From: Aaosphaeria pasadenensis
Lineage: Eukaryota; Ascomycota; Dothideomycetes; Pleosporales
Direction of reading: 5' to 3'
DNA length: 64,000 nt
Assembly (NCBI GenBank): GCA_022813625.1
Contig: JAKLMB010000006.1
Span: forward strand, 806,001-870,000
Shown: piece after piece, positions 30,552-43,062 of the stretch
Position numbering within the stretch: the stretch's first letter is position 1
Layout of the letters: each line of letters starts with the position of its first letter
Translations under genes and position numbers: made by a program
Notes under the pieces: generated by a model
What the model was told of the DNA's origin: nothing
Seen by the model: only the letters and a program-made list of their open reading frames with translations
The model's database searches: none

Positions 30552-33500
30552 ATGAGTAGTGACGACGAGCTGGACATCGCATCTTTCCAGCGAAATGGCA
30601 CACGCAAAAGATCCCCCCCGGCGCGAAAGAGTGCCTCGGTGTCCCCCGACATGTTCTTTTCGGATGAAAGCTCAGCAACGGAGGAAGATACAAAAAACGA
30701 GAACAAAACGGATTCAATAGATAGGCCTAGAAAGCTTGTGGCGGTGAAGATCACACCGGTCCGAAACCGCGAAGAGTATACCTACTATGAGCCAGAGGAA
30801 GAGGTCCACAGTATTCTTAGAGAGTACAAGCGCAAAGGAGTGCTGATGTACGAGGTGAAGCTCTTGGGTGGAAAACACCACGAGGTGAGTTTGATCCTGG
30901 ATATAGAAAGATTTGTGTGCGGAAGAAGCAAGTGAAGGCGTCCCAAACTGTAGCGCACTTGCCGTTACTACTTATACCGCTCTTGCCCAACTTCGACGGT
31001 CTTATCACCACCTCTCTCACAGAGTATATTTAACCACTATCAGGTTACCTTTGACGAACTTATATCCACCCAAGGAGGGCCAGAAGCCCTTGAAGCATTA
31101 GCTGAACGTAAATCGAGCGGCTCCTCCTCCAACAACGACGATATGCGGCTCCGACAGAAGACGCAGTCAAGAGTGGGGTCATTTGTCGACATAACGACAC
31201 TTGACCTATCGGAATCTGACTCTAGTTCATATGGAGTTCGACAGTTCAATCGACGAGCTTCCAAGACCAGAGCGACCAGGTCCAGCACAAAGCAAAAACA
31301 GCTAACCGATTTCTTCGACGATAGCTCTTCCGAGGAGAGCTCTAAAAAGCGCCGGCGAAAGCGAAAACAACCACAAGCGCCCACGCGTCGTTCAGATCGA
31401 GGCCCTCCACGACGAAAGTATGAGGAAGCCGAGGAAACAGCTTCGGATGAATCCTCAAACACACTTTCAGATTCTGAGAGTGTGGACATCCTTCGGTCAG
31501 ACATCTATGGAGGAGCTCGAAAGCGAAAGCGTGGCTCTGGAGCACGCTCTACACACAAGGAGCTTCGCACGGGGACTCGTCAGTCCGAACGATCTACACG
31601 CGCCCAGAACAACATGCGCGAAGCTGGAATGGGTGACATCTATCGGTCTGACTCTGAACCAAAACAAGCCGCCCCAAAGACCATTAGTGTTCGGGAAGTG
31701 TTCGAGACTCTTCCACGCAGCAACCTATTCCGGTCAAGGCACGTTGAAGGATGCGAAGTCTGCTCTGAGGGACCTGGTGTGGCACCATTGATTTACTGCC
31801 AGGGCTGTAGTCTGTCCTACCATAAGAATTGCATCGGCAACCGAGCGACACGAGACCATCTAGTGACGAAGATTTATGAGGATAATTATGTCCTCCAATG
31901 CAAGCGCTGTATCAATTTCTACCAGAAGAAGGATCCCATCGCCCCAGATCTTTCCATGTGTCAAGATTGCAAGCGAAAGGGAGTCGCTTGCAGACCTTTC
32001 CGAGCGCGCAAGACAACGCAGCAAGAACTCAAAGAACGAGAAGAGAATGGCGGTTACGATCCAATCATTGACGTTAACCCGGAACTGCTCAATAATGCTG
32101 CAAACGTTCTCTTTCGGTGCACGAAGTGCTCACGAGCCTACCACTATCACCACCTCCCGCCTATCTCAGCCTACTCAATGGATGTGGCTCGCGATGACGA
32201 AGAAAAAGCGGATGAAAGGTTTCAGGAATACTCAAGAAAATGGCTCTGCAAGGAGTGTGACGACACTGCTGGCCAAAAGGTGTCTGCAATCATTGCGTGG
32301 CGCCCTACGGATGTGGAAACCTATCAACCTGGAGTATCTTGTGATATGCTGAGCGAGGATGAAAAGTCCTATCTCATCAAATGGGATGGTCAATCATATT
32401 TCCGAGCCTCGTGGCATTCTGGCGCCTGGACTTGGGGTAGCACCGCAAGTGCCATGCGCAAGGCCTTCTACAAACGTGAGCAAGGGCCAAAGATGAGAAC
32501 AGAAGATGCTATTCCCGAAGAGTACCTACGCATTGATATCGTCCTGGATGTCAAGTATACCAGCTATGTCGAGGTTCGAAATCAGGAGATTGATAAGGCC
32601 CGCATCAAGGAGGTCGATAAAGCTCTAATCAAATATAAGGGCTTGGGATATGAAGATACCGTCTGGGAGAAAGTGCCAACCCCGGAGGATGGCGACAGAT
32701 GGGTCGACTTCGTTACTGCATACAATGATTGGGTTGCTGGTCGCTATATCAAATACCCGAAGCAAGGTCCGCTCAAAGCACGCATCGACAAAGCCCGTGA
32801 AACACCATTTTCCAAGCTTGAAAAGGAGAAGCAGCCTGAAAATGTAGTCGGAGGCGAATTGATGAAATATCAGATTGATGGTCTGAATTGGATCTACTAT
32901 CAGTGGTATTCCCAGAAGAATGGCATCCTTGCAGATGAGATGGGCTTGGGCAAAACGATCCAAGTGATTTCGTTCATGGCTGCTCTAATTCATGAACACA
33001 ATTGCTTCCCATTCTTGATCGTGGTGCCGAATTCGACTGTGCCGAATTGGCGCCGTGAGATAAAGCAGTGGGTTCCTTCATTGCGCGTCGTAGCTTATTT
33101 TGGATCATCCACAGCACGGGAGATGGCATACAAATACGAGCTTTATCCGCATGGCACGAAGGAGTTGCGTGCTCACGTCGTAGTAACCTCATATGAGGCT
33201 GCTTCTGATGACAACTCAAGAAAAATCCTGCGAGGAATCAATTGGGCAGGCCTCATCGTGGATGAAGGACAGCGACTGAAAAATGATAAAAGTCAGCTCT
33301 ACGGAGCGTTGACTAGCGCAAAAGCACCATTTCGACTTCTACTAACAGGTACACCGCTGCAAAACAACGCCCGAGAACTCTTCAATTTGCTTCAATTCCT
33401 TGACGAGACCATCAATGCCGCAGAGCTTGAGGAGAAGTACTCAGAAATGACGTCGGAGAATATCCGTGAACTCCACGATCAGATACGGCCGTTCATCCTG

Positions 33501-35732
33501 AGACGTACCAAGGTCCAGGTTCTTACGTTCCTGCCTCCTCTAGGACAGGTCATTGTACCGCTCTCGATGAGTCACTTGCAGAAAGAGTTATACAAGTCCA
33601 TCCTGGCCAAGAACCCAGAGCTTTTGAAAACTCTCTTTGCTACTGCAAAGAGTGTCAAAGCTCAGGAACGCGCCAATCTGAACAACCTCCTTATGCAATT
33701 GCGCAAATGTCTTTGCCACCCCTTCGTCTATAGCCGGGAGATTGAGGAACGAACCGACATTGCAGCCGTTTCACACCGCAATCTCGTGGAAGCCTCCGCC
33801 AAACTACAATTTCTGGAGTTACTCCTCCCGAAATTGAAGGAGCGTGGCCATCGTGTCCTTATTTTCAGTCAGTTCCTGGATATGCTAGACATCATGGAAG
33901 ATTTCCTCGACGGTATGCAGATGGCATATCAGCGTTTGGACGGTTCGTTGGGCTCTTTGGAAAAGCAGAAGCGTATAGATCAGTTCAATGCGCCCGACTC
34001 TCCGCTCTTCGCCTTCTTGCTGTCTACGCGCGCGGGCGGAGTAGGTATCAACCTGGCTACAGCAGACACCGTCCTTATCCTCGACCCTGATTTCAACCCC
34101 CATCAAGATATTCAAGCCATTGCCAGGGCACACAGGATTGGACAGAAAAATAAGGTTCTATGCTTTCAACTAATGTCCCGAGCCAGTGCTGAAGAGAAGA
34201 TCGTACAAATAGGCCGGAAAAAGATGGCGCTTGACCATGCCATTGTGGAGCAGCTTGACGCCGAAGATATCGAGGTCCAAGATGTGGAGTCCATCCTGAA
34301 GCACGGAGCCGCAGAGTTGTTTGGAGACAACCACGATCACGACATCCGCTATGATGAAGCTTCAATTGACAAACTGCTCGACCGGAGTCAGATCGAGAAC
34401 ACGAAAACAAGTGCCGATAACTCTGCAGAGTCTCAGTTTAGCTTTGCCCGTGTATGGGCTAACAACGAGGGCGCCTTGGAGGATTCTATTGATATCGCAG
34501 AAGAGGAAGTCGCACCTGATCCGGGAGTATGGGACAAGATTCTCAAGGAACGTCAAGCAGCTGCAGCTGCGGAGGCACTCTTACGTGCGGATGCTCTAGG
34601 GAAGGGAAAGCGAGCCCGCATGGTAAGTCAAAGCGATCACTGTGTTTTCCTTCAGGACATGCTAATAGGTATACAGACGGTGAACTACAAGTCTGAGAAC
34701 GACGCCATCCCTGACGCACTCGATTCATCCAATGAGAACGACGAGCCAAGGAAGAAGAGCAGCAAGAGGAAGACTAAGAAGCCTAGAGACTCTGGAAGTG
34801 ATACAGATTATCAAGATTATTCCGAGGAGGAGAGCGAAGATGAGGCCTTGAACCAAGCAGGTCTTGACACAGAAGATACCGGTATCGTCAAAGCGCAGCC
34901 CGGTAACAAGCCAAGTATGACCTCAATGACATCTACTTTGTCAGCCGCTCCTCCGAAGGCTCCTCATGGACCGACTTCCATTGCCGCCAACTCTCAGCAG
35001 ATCAACCCCAATACTCCCATGCAACGGCAAGGCATACCATCCCAAAAGACGAAGGCCCACAATCCTGCTGCCAAGCCCTTCGTTCGTGCCCAGCTACCAC
35101 TCCGCGCCCCAGCCGACCCGTCATATGATGCTTATCGTAATCAATTATGCTTTGTTTGCCAGCATCAGCACCCGCAAGGCGCGTGCCCTCTGAAGATCGC
35201 GGGCGTCGAGCATTGCGGCCTCTGTGGCCTCGCTCATTTCGGGCAGGGCCGCACTTGCCCACATATCAGATCCGAGACACAAGTTCGCGACATGCTCGAA
35301 GCGCTCAAGAACTCGCCGGAGAACAAGAATCTTGTTGACGCAGCTGTCAAATACCTCCGTGGCGTCAAAGGCACGTTGGTCCAAGGGAAGAAAAAGGAAA
35401 GGGAGAAGGTAGCTGGCCGAGGCCAACAGGGGGCTCCTACCAACATCAACAGCAATAATCCACTAAAGCCACCACCTGTATTTCAAAGCAACGGACCGCC
35501 TGCCTTTCAGACCGGACAATTCCACGCGAACCCAGGAATCCAGTTCCAACCCGATCCTCGACAGTTCCTTTATGACCCTTCCAGACAGAACACTGGACCC
35601 CCTCCCGCTGCTCCTAGCAATGTAGGGAATTATCCTCAGGGACAGAGGATCCAGCTGACCCATCCTCAACCTAGCGACTCGTTTAACGAGACGGACGTTG
35701 AAAATGCTTTGCTTGGTTTCCTGGGGACTTGA
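30552..35732 (+). CDS. mit1: Mi-2/CHD-type chromatin remodelling ATPase, Mit1-like
   Basis: Exons 30552-30884, 31044-34622 and 34677-35732 give 4968 nt, 1655 residues; the start is the first ATG, just after the leader. In order: an acidic, Ser-rich N-terminus; two Cys/His clusters (about 345-500) that match PHD/FYVE-like fingers (CEVCSEGPG...YCQGCSLSYHKNC, then a second set ending FRCTKCSRAYHYHHLPP); paired chromodomain-like segments (about 550-670); SNF2 ATPase with Walker A DEMGLGKT (K748), motif II DEGQ (851-854) and the C-terminal lobe GGVGINLATADTV...AIARAHRIGQ (to about 1175); and a C-terminal Cys/His finger CFVCQHQHPQGACPLK...CGLCGLAHFGQGRTC (about 1460-1500). That last finger and the PHD arrangement are the marks of fission-yeast Mit1, the remodelling subunit of the SHREC deacetylase complex in heterochromatin silencing. 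The 54-nt second intron is a multiple of three without stops. Confidence 0.94.
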
Positions 35733-36395
35733 GTGGACTGCATTCCCTCTTCCACACCCGCAAAGGTCGATTGACGTCAGTCTCGAGATTAAATCGAGAG
35801 CTTTACGAAGTATTACAATATCCCAGCTTGCGAATTTCCTTTTTCATGCATTTTATCATACCCCAGTTCATTATTCACAGACATTCTTTGGCGTTTAACC
35901 CAAAAAAGGCCTCCAGGGTGGTAGGCCAATGGAGGCGCCTTGATCATTTAACTCATCTGCGAAGCCCCGTGCCATATGAAGTGATGGACGGGATCTTATC
36001 TCATCATGGGCTCTTATATTTCCGGTATGCCCTCTTCGGAGATGATTGGGGATGATCGGTGATCCAATTGGTATCACATCATCACATATATAGATCTACG
36101 ACAATATAAAGGTATCATCGTATGTGCTGCTCCTTGTTAGACTCGGTGACTGCGGGACTGTGAATTACCAGATACTAGGTTTATTTCTTACCTCTCTACT
36201 TGTTTAAAGCTAGGGACCTTGTAGACAAACGACCGTGAAATAACATCCGTGACAAAACAGCCGTGAAAGAACAACCGTAAAAGTTTCCAACATCCGTGAA
36301 AAAAGATTCCAACACCAAAATGCCCCAAACAGCCGCAAGACACCCATCCAAATTTTGACAATCAACAGCTAGTGTGACCCTCTATGCTTCGATCT
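35733..36395. other. Convergent 3' flanks of MIT1 and the helicase gene
   Basis: About 660 bases between facing stop codons. It should contain both 3' UTRs. A series of similar short phrases (CCGTGAAA/ACAGCCGTGAAAG) occurs at about 36230-36300. No gene seen. Confidence 0.6.
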
Positions 36396-39122
36396 CTAAA
36401 CCAAGGTCGCTTCATCGTCACCATCAGACTCCGCTTCCTCGTGATGTCCATCATCATATTCGTCCAGAGCCGCCTCCAATCCCGCAGTCCACATATCATC
36501 CTCCAGCATCGCAGCAGCACCCAAAACCCTGCTACTGTGATTATTCCTCAACTCATCCTTCGCCAGCAACGCCCTCTCCAACACGCCCACATCCTGGTAC
36601 TCCCTCTGCAATCCCAACGACCACAAGCTCTCCTGCACCAACCCATTCCTCTGACAAAACGCCAACCAACGCCTCCAATGCGGATCCATCTTCATTACCT
36701 TCGGATCACCAATGACAATCAACCCCTCCTTCGCCCTCGTCAACGCAACATTCATTTGCCTCCTCTGCCCCACGACCCCAAGCCCACGCTGGACATCCAA
36801 ATCCACGAACTTCTCCTTCGTCCTCGTGACACAGAGAATCACAACCCGACTCTCGAGGCCCTGGAACGCCTCCAACGGCCCGATGTTGACGTCCCACATG
36901 CCGGAGCGATTCCAGTACCGCGTCGTGCGGACCACCGCACGCAGCCTCTTCACCTGCGCCGCGAACGGGCTCATGATCACGATGTCGCGCTCCGCGACGC
37001 CCGAGTTCATGACGAGGTGCAGCGCGACGTCCCGCGCGACCTTCGCCTCCGACATGTTGTACCAGCCGCCGCCGTCGCGCTCGATGTCGTCGGGCCCGCT
37101 GTTCGGCACGAAGAGTACGGGCCAGCCGCGGCCTTTCCACAGCGGGGAGTGCTGGAGAGGCGTCGTGGGGACGGGCGCTTCGGGGATCAGCGTGTCGTTG
37201 TAGAATTCGCACGACGGGAAGGTGAGGATCGCGGGGTGGGAGCGGTAGTTGCGGGTGAGGTTTGCGAAGGGTGGGTATAGCATTGGGAGCATGCGAGCGG
37301 TCATGACGAGGGGTCTGTTGGTGGGTCGGGCTCGAGAGCGAGACAGTGGGTGGTTGGCGTAGGCTGTGCGTTCTGCGAGGCGCGCGAAGAGTGAGCGGGA
37401 GTAGGTCGGGTGCAGGGAGGCTGTTTGAGGGCCGAGTTGGTGCTGGTCGCCGGCCATGATGAAGCAGGGTTGGGAGACGTTATCTCCCATGGGCCATGCC
37501 GATGGTGGGCATACTATGCTGAGAGCTGCGAGGGTGTCTAGTTCGGTTGCTTGGGCGGCTTCGTCCATCAGGAGCGCTCCCCAGTGGAGAGTTTTGGGAC
37601 GATGGTGTCCTTCTGGATGGAATGCGGAGTGCATGTTGGTTTCAATATGATACAGGTCGTTGTTGGTCACGCGTGCATCCGCCAGAATTGATGCGTCGCG
37701 GGCGGAAGTAACGACAACATTGTACTTCATGAGTTGAGCAAACGGAGGAATGTAAAACATTCCTTTCTCCATATGACAGTGACTGAGGATCTCAGCAGGA
37801 ACCTCATTGTCAGCTCGCCAGGGACCGTTCAGTCTGAGCAATTGTTGCGGAGTGAGATACTTCTTCAGTCGAAGAGCCAATGTATCAGCTGCAGGCTCCG
37901 AAGGGGCCACGACAAGGACGTGAGCGATGTCTGTCGTATGCACTAGTTGCATTGTGGTCTCAACAATGGTTTTCGTCTTGCCCGTTCCCGGGGGTCCTGA
38001 TATGATGAAGGGCATCACTCCGTAGTTCTGCTTGGAAACCGAATTGACGCTTTGTAGCTGTTCGTAATTGATAATTCGATCGAACATTCCCTGGAACGGT
38101 AATTTGCGTAAATCTGTCTGGACTTGACCGTCCGATTCGCGGGGGAAAAGCATACGGCGAATCCAGTCATTGCATGGTGGCTTGGTGTCGCCAACGGACT
38201 CTTCCACTGCTCCGTTTGTTCCTGAAGTACCATTGAGAGAGGCGTTATGAGACGATTGGTTCGAACTCGTCTGTTGCGTAGATGATGCAGCCTCAGGGTC
38301 CGGATTTGACAGTGCCTTTTCTAGTTCTTGAGATATGAAGGCAAGTGCATTCCACTGATTAGCTAGCAGTCTCTCCTTCAATGGAATCAGGATATTGCAC
38401 GTCAATGACACCAAGGCATGGTCGCATTGAAGAAACACAGTCTCATCCGCTCTCTTGATGCTAAATACGCTTGCGTTGAATGCAGTCCGGTTCCATGATA
38501 TGTAAGCACTGCCATGATCATGTTGGCTCTCTGACGGCATAGAAACACGGATCAGATTTCCATAAGTGTCGGTGAACAGCTGACGGATTTGTATAGTATC
38601 TCCGATTTCAATATGTGGCGAGTCGTCCCTTAGTCCGGGGATCGTGACTGAGAAGAGATTGTGGGTTGAAGGCGTGGTTACTGGAATGAGGCGCGCTTGA
38701 TAGAGTCCTTGCGCTTGGTTTTCCGATTGCCGCGCGCTCCATTCTATATTGCGGAGAACAAGGAAATGCTTCAGATATGTCTCGGGTGCCAACTCAGTGA
38801 GATCTTCTGGCACATGAGGATTGGCATGCTCGGCTGGTATATCTGCACGGTCTGGGACGAAATGGCTTCCAGCAAACGTTGCAGTGTAGACCGCATAATC
38901 GATGTAATGTTTTGTATGCGATGTCAACACATCAATCGGAGTGTCTCGGCTTACGTCTAATAGCTCCGAAGGTATGAATGGTGTAGCGTAGACGTCGTAC
39001 ATCTGCCGAAGGCGTTCTCTCTCGGATGCGGATGCAGCATGACCATTGCGATTGTCAGTATTGTCAAGATGAGTTGCCGGCTGTCCATTGGAGGGAGCAT
39101 CGCTGGAAGGAGGTTGCGGCAT
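36396..39122 (-). CDS. SF1 (UPF1/MOV10-SDE3-like) RNA helicase
   Basis: A single exon of 2727 nt, 908 residues, from the ATG ending at 39122 (MPQPPSSDAPSN); the frame is open further upstream but has no earlier ATG in a leader-like context. Residues 1-70 are polar and disordered. About 150-290 form a beta-rich domain. The helicase core then shows motif I GPPGTGKT (K about 382), motif II DEAAQ (about 520), motif III GDQHQLGP, motif V FQGLESRVVIL and motif VI VALTRAKEGLIVIGD. These define a superfamily 1 5'-3' helicase of the UPF1-like group; with no Cys/His-rich N-terminal domain it is closer to MOV10/SDE3 than to UPF1 itself. Such enzymes remodel RNA-protein complexes and act in RNA silencing or decay. 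The precise role here, and whether it works with the silencing pathway, are inferences. The tail after about 880 is acidic. Confidence 0.9.
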   Translation of the reverse strand: MPQPPSSDAPSNGQPATHLDNTDNRNGHAASASERERLRQMYDVYATPFIPSELLDVSRDTPIDVLTSHTKHYIDYAVYTATFAGSHFVPDRADIPAEHANPHVPEDLTELAPETYLKHFLVLRNIEWSARQSENQAQGLYQARLIPVTTPSTHNLFSVTIPGLRDDSPHIEIGDTIQIRQLFTDTYGNLIRVSMPSESQHDHGSAYISWNRTAFNASVFSIKRADETVFLQCDHALVSLTCNILIPLKERLLANQWNALAFISQELEKALSNPDPEAASSTQQTSSNQSSHNASLNGTSGTNGAVEESVGDTKPPCNDWIRRMLFPRESDGQVQTDLRKLPFQGMFDRIINYEQLQSVNSVSKQNYGVMPFIISGPPGTGKTKTIVETTMQLVHTTDIAHVLVVAPSEPAADTLALRLKKYLTPQQLLRLNGPWRADNEVPAEILSHCHMEKGMFYIPPFAQLMKYNVVVTSARDASILADARVTNNDLYHIETNMHSAFHPEGHHRPKTLHWGALLMDEAAQATELDTLAALSIVCPPSAWPMGDNVSQPCFIMAGDQHQLGPQTASLHPTYSRSLFARLAERTAYANHPLSRSRARPTNRPLVMTARMLPMLYPPFANLTRNYRSHPAILTFPSCEFYNDTLIPEAPVPTTPLQHSPLWKGRGWPVLFVPNSGPDDIERDGGGWYNMSEAKVARDVALHLVMNSGVAERDIVIMSPFAAQVKRLRAVVRTTRYWNRSGMWDVNIGPLEAFQGLESRVVILCVTRTKEKFVDLDVQRGLGVVGQRRQMNVALTRAKEGLIVIGDPKVMKMDPHWRRWLAFCQRNGLVQESLWSLGLQREYQDVGVLERALLAKDELRNNHSSRVLGAAAMLEDDMWTAGLEAALDEYDDGHHEEAESDGDDEATLV

Positions 39123-42024
39123 TTCAATGATGGACAGGGTGTGACTTTTACACGGTACAGGTCGGATAAGATGATTGTTTGATTGATCAATACGATAAGG
39201 CTGGCGTGATGGCTGTAGGCACCGTTCTACCGTCGTGAGTGAAGCAATGTGTAGAACATAAGAGCAATCGTACGTGTATGTCTCCAAAGACACCAATAGT
39301 CAAGGATCTGGACGATGGATATGATATATTCAAGAGGCTGGAAGAAGAGAATAAAAAGCAATGCACCGCAAACCGAAGCCTAGTTTGCTCACGTGTGTGG
39401 GAGCAGTAATCCAGGTAGAGGGTTTTGTGTGTACCACTCTGCGAAAGCGAAAACCGGTCAGCATCAAATTTGGTATGGATGCCAGCCCCAAGATCATTTA
39501 TATAATGTGTATGCGAGAACCGAGAATGTCGTGCGCCCAGTACCCCAGCTATCAGCTATGCGTTGTCGTGTCACGCTGTTGTTTGTGGTGGAGTAATGAT
39601 TTGTATTCTTTGTGTTGCACAGCACCGACAGTCGTACAATTTGTCCCAAATAACTCTTAGATATGATTGGATGTGGCTCTAAATAATGAAATTTGAATTT
39701 GAATCGGTTTGGTAGAAGTTGATATTGATGGTGAGGCTGAACTGTTGTTGGGGAGAAGTGATGATTAATGACTTTGGCCTTGTCGATGGAGGAGCAAACC
39801 GGCGCTTAGCTCGCCTCAGCCACTCATCTCATCCCTCAGTTCCTCACCGGTCAGCTCTGGCCGTTTACTCACCCATGTTGACAGGACGAGGACGGGAGAG
39901 CATCGTTCGCTTCCTGCCCACGGATTTGCTGGTGCAACCTAATCAGATCTACGGTTCTACCCGTGGGGAACATTGCATTCTCTCTTTGGCGCGGTTTTCG
40001 TTCTAAGATACATCCAAGTAACTGCTAAGTCCATTCACTCAAGCGCGAGGGTATATATGCGAACTGGTCAGAGGTATCCCAATACTGACTTTTAAATACG
40101 GACTGCTTTGGTTTTCGGGCAAGTCTGTCCTAAGTTCGTATGCTAAAATCATTTTGTATAAAACTCTAGGTGAATTCAGTCGCCATGTTGCTCCCACAGG
40201 GGATCGCATTGCACTGCTTGCTCAGCATAATCATCTCCCAGAGCATACATATAAACCAGAAATGCCCAAACAGCTGGACTCCAATTCTCAGAACTGGCGA
40301 TTTATTGAAATATTTATCTCTGCAATGGAGATGGATCTATCCAGAAGACCTTTCCAGTAGATAGGATAAGGCGGCCAGTCCTACGACCGTAAGAGAAGTG
40401 TTACACTGAAGTCTCTCCTCTTTTGGGACTATCATGCCTCCCTCGAACGCCACAATAAGCGATTTTCAGGTTCTTACGGAAGTACCGTAATGATTTGGAG
40501 AAGTAAAGATCCAGAAAACACATTTCAAGGGCCCTTTGGGGGAATTCTGCTACCTCCTGTCGTTGCTTGGGGTGGCTTCCAGACCTTCTCTCCACGTAGA
40601 GGCTGCTCATGTTCTTCTACTGCTACTGCCTACTCATGATAATTGAAAAAGAAGGAGGAACAATATCCTGAAGTGGTACGCGATCTCTCATATATTGTTT
40701 GGCCAGGTTCCGGCCCTATTCCCGTTCTCCCATCCTTCCCTGTAAAGCAACATCGTCAAGGATTTATGCTCGTGACACATTCAAGTGTTTCATCATCTGT
40801 ACCCGCAATCTTCTTGGGCCTTTACTATCACAAGATATGGGGTAGTGTGCAAATGTTTCAAGCAATCAGTTTGGCCCGAATTTTTCTACATTGAATGTAT
40901 AACTATGTGCACATTGAATGATTCAAAGGACTTCAAGCAGTCCAATACTTCTGGTCGTGGAGTTGTTTGGTACCATCTGTCTAGCCCAGGGAGTTAGTCC
41001 GAGTGATTGATACCACGTGATGTGTACATTCACGCCAAGCCGTTCGCATATTCAGGGTACGTCCCGAGCTTCAAGGAGAAGTAATAGATCGTCATTGCTG
41101 AGTACAGAGAACTCTAGATGTGACTGGAATCAAGCAATGATCCAATGGCTTCCCTGGATCAGAGCTCTTGATTGTCTACCAGGACGCGCCCCGTGCAGAA
41201 TGTCAGGTCGTATGGGAGCGAACTCGATGTATTCTGTATTCCGTATTCTACGAACGCCATTCCAGTACCGCAAAATTTGATTTCGGAACTTGGGCAGTTG
41301 TGAGGGTCACAAAACCAAACGAGCTCACAAGATCATTGTTTGTCAAAACTGCATGCAAATACATTGAAGGGCAACCAACTTGATGTGCTGCTTGATTGCT
41401 CACTACCCTGATGGTCTGTATTCAATGTTAAGATGCTTTATGCTACCTCACGATTGGCGGAGTGCACCGTTTGGTATCTGCACTCGAAGCTTCGACATCA
41501 TAAGCAAATCACAAGCCAGTGACGAATGTTTCACATCCTTCTAAATGTGACCCTGCTCTGTATCATTGAAACACTTTAGATGAGTGAGAATGATGTACTT
41601 ATCATAGAGTGTGACTGTCCCATAGATGCGTCAAATCAACGCAAGCAGACTATTGGTCAATGACAGACTGATCAGAGGCTAGGCAGCGTCCAAGTGAAGT
41701 CAAATTTCCTATTGTCGTTCTTTGGCCCACCTGACTTTAGATTTGGGTGGGAGGAAATTTCACATTCTCACTACCATCCCTCCGAAGCCAACGCTCAGGG
41801 CACCTTTCTGCGAGCAAAAGCTCTGTAATTTGCTCTCTCACCCTACCTATATAGACGCTCGTCCTCTTCTCACCTCCCACCAGACATCCGGCCCACCACA
41901 AGCTCAAGCTCACAACCCATCTTTGAGCATTCTTTGCCTTTGCGAGTCACGCATTCATAACCTCTACTTTTCTTTACTTTCAATTTCACCTCGACTCAAT
42001 CTACATCTCAGATTGAACAACAAG
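39123..42024. other. Intergenic 2.9 kb between divergent genes
   Basis: Carries the promoters of the leftward helicase gene and the rightward gene at 42025. The right end (about 41800-42024) is CT-rich on the plus strand, a typical leader. All other open frames are short and look random. One CACGTG lies near 41013. Nothing else recognised. Confidence 0.55.
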
Positions 42025-43062
42025 ATGACTATTGAAGTTCCCACTTCTAGGCAGAGAGCTTCATCTGCCCCCGCCGATAATCGTCGCTCTTCTGCCCAGG
42101 GAGTCATGGCTATAAGCAAGATCCTGGTGCTCGTTGACGATGCACCAATTTCTCCCAAGTCTATCCACGGGGTGGGTGAGGTTGTTGAGGCTCCTGTCGC
42201 CAGTCCCGCCGTCAGTGATTCTCGTGAGTCCTCTCCGCTCACTGATCCTGATGCCACCATGGTGGAGGGCACTTCTGCCCACACAGATCTGGACAAGGTG
42301 GAGGACGCATCTGCCGAGACAGATCTAGACAAGGCAGAGGAAAATGGTTTCATCCCTCTCGAGGACCGCGAATTCATCTGCTGCAACGACGACTTCTCCA
42401 TCTGCCAGACCGGTCAAGTGACCTTGGACGTCGCTCGCAAGACCATCTCCCACCACTTCGGTCGTAACAAGACTTGCACTAAGATGATTGGCATCTGGCC
42501 CCTACTCTGCCGCAAGCACTATCAGCGTGCAACTTACAAGCAGGACTTGTGGCAGCTCCGCAAGATCGAGTTGATCATCCGCCAGTTCTTCAAGATTGAC
42601 GAGATCTTGCCCGGAATCACTTACAAGATCTGTCTCAAGAAGTCGGAGGACGAGCGTCTGAGCCAGTATGCCCGCTTGATTGATCAGGGCAACACGCACG
42701 ACCAGGCCTCGGCTTCAGTCCAGGTGAATCCAAGAGTCAAGTCGTTCCAAGCTCCCATCAACGTTCTTCGCGAGATTGCGGACTACCTTGGTCCCAACCA
42801 GGACCAGGCAACCTGCGTTCGCCTCATGAAGCTCATCTTGGATATGGTCGAGAAGAAGGAGACTGCCCAGGTTCCTCAGGTCGAATTCCTCATGGAGCAT
42901 GAGGAACTCGAGAAGAAGAATGGCACTGCCACCTCCACCCCCACCGGCAAGACCACCTCAAAGAAGGGAACTCGCAAGGGAAAGGCAGCAGGAAAGGCCA
43001 CGAAGGGGTGCGGCAGCCGCATCTCTAACAAAGGTGCCATCCAGAAGCCAGTCAAGGCTTAG
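42025..43062 (+). CDS. Conserved fungal protein of unknown function with basic C-terminus
   Basis: A single exon, 345 residues, starting at MTIEVPTSRQRASSAP; the frame is open upstream but the ATG follows a CT-rich leader ending in AACAAG. Residues 1-115 are disordered, with an acidic repeat (SAHTDLDKVEDASAETDLDK). Residues about 115-235 form the conserved part: FICCNDDFSICQTGQV, HHFGRNKTCTK, WPLLCRKHYQRATYK and WQLRKIELIIRQF. I recall this F-I-C...HFGRNK...CRKHYQRATY pattern from a widespread family of uncharacterised filamentous-fungal proteins. The Cys/His content (CC, CT, C-R-K-H) might bind a metal. After about 300 the tail is Lys/Gly/Thr-rich, like a nucleic-acid-binding or nuclear-localisation tail. 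No reaction can be assigned. Confidence 0.87.
   Translation: MTIEVPTSRQRASSAPADNRRSSAQGVMAISKILVLVDDAPISPKSIHGVGEVVEAPVASPAVSDSRESSPLTDPDATMVEGTSAHTDLDKVEDASAETDLDKAEENGFIPLEDREFICCNDDFSICQTGQVTLDVARKTISHHFGRNKTCTKMIGIWPLLCRKHYQRATYKQDLWQLRKIELIIRQFFKIDEILPGITYKICLKKSEDERLSQYARLIDQGNTHDQASASVQVNPRVKSFQAPINVLREIADYLGPNQDQATCVRLMKLILDMVEKKETAQVPQVEFLMEHEELEKKNGTATSTPTGKTTSKKGTRKGKAAGKATKGCGSRISNKGAIQKPVKA

Noticed and set aside
36384..37280. 298-codon rightward frame opposite the helicase C-terminus
   Set aside because: Overlaps conserved helicase motifs V and VI on the opposite strand and is Arg/His/Pro-rich without domain signs.
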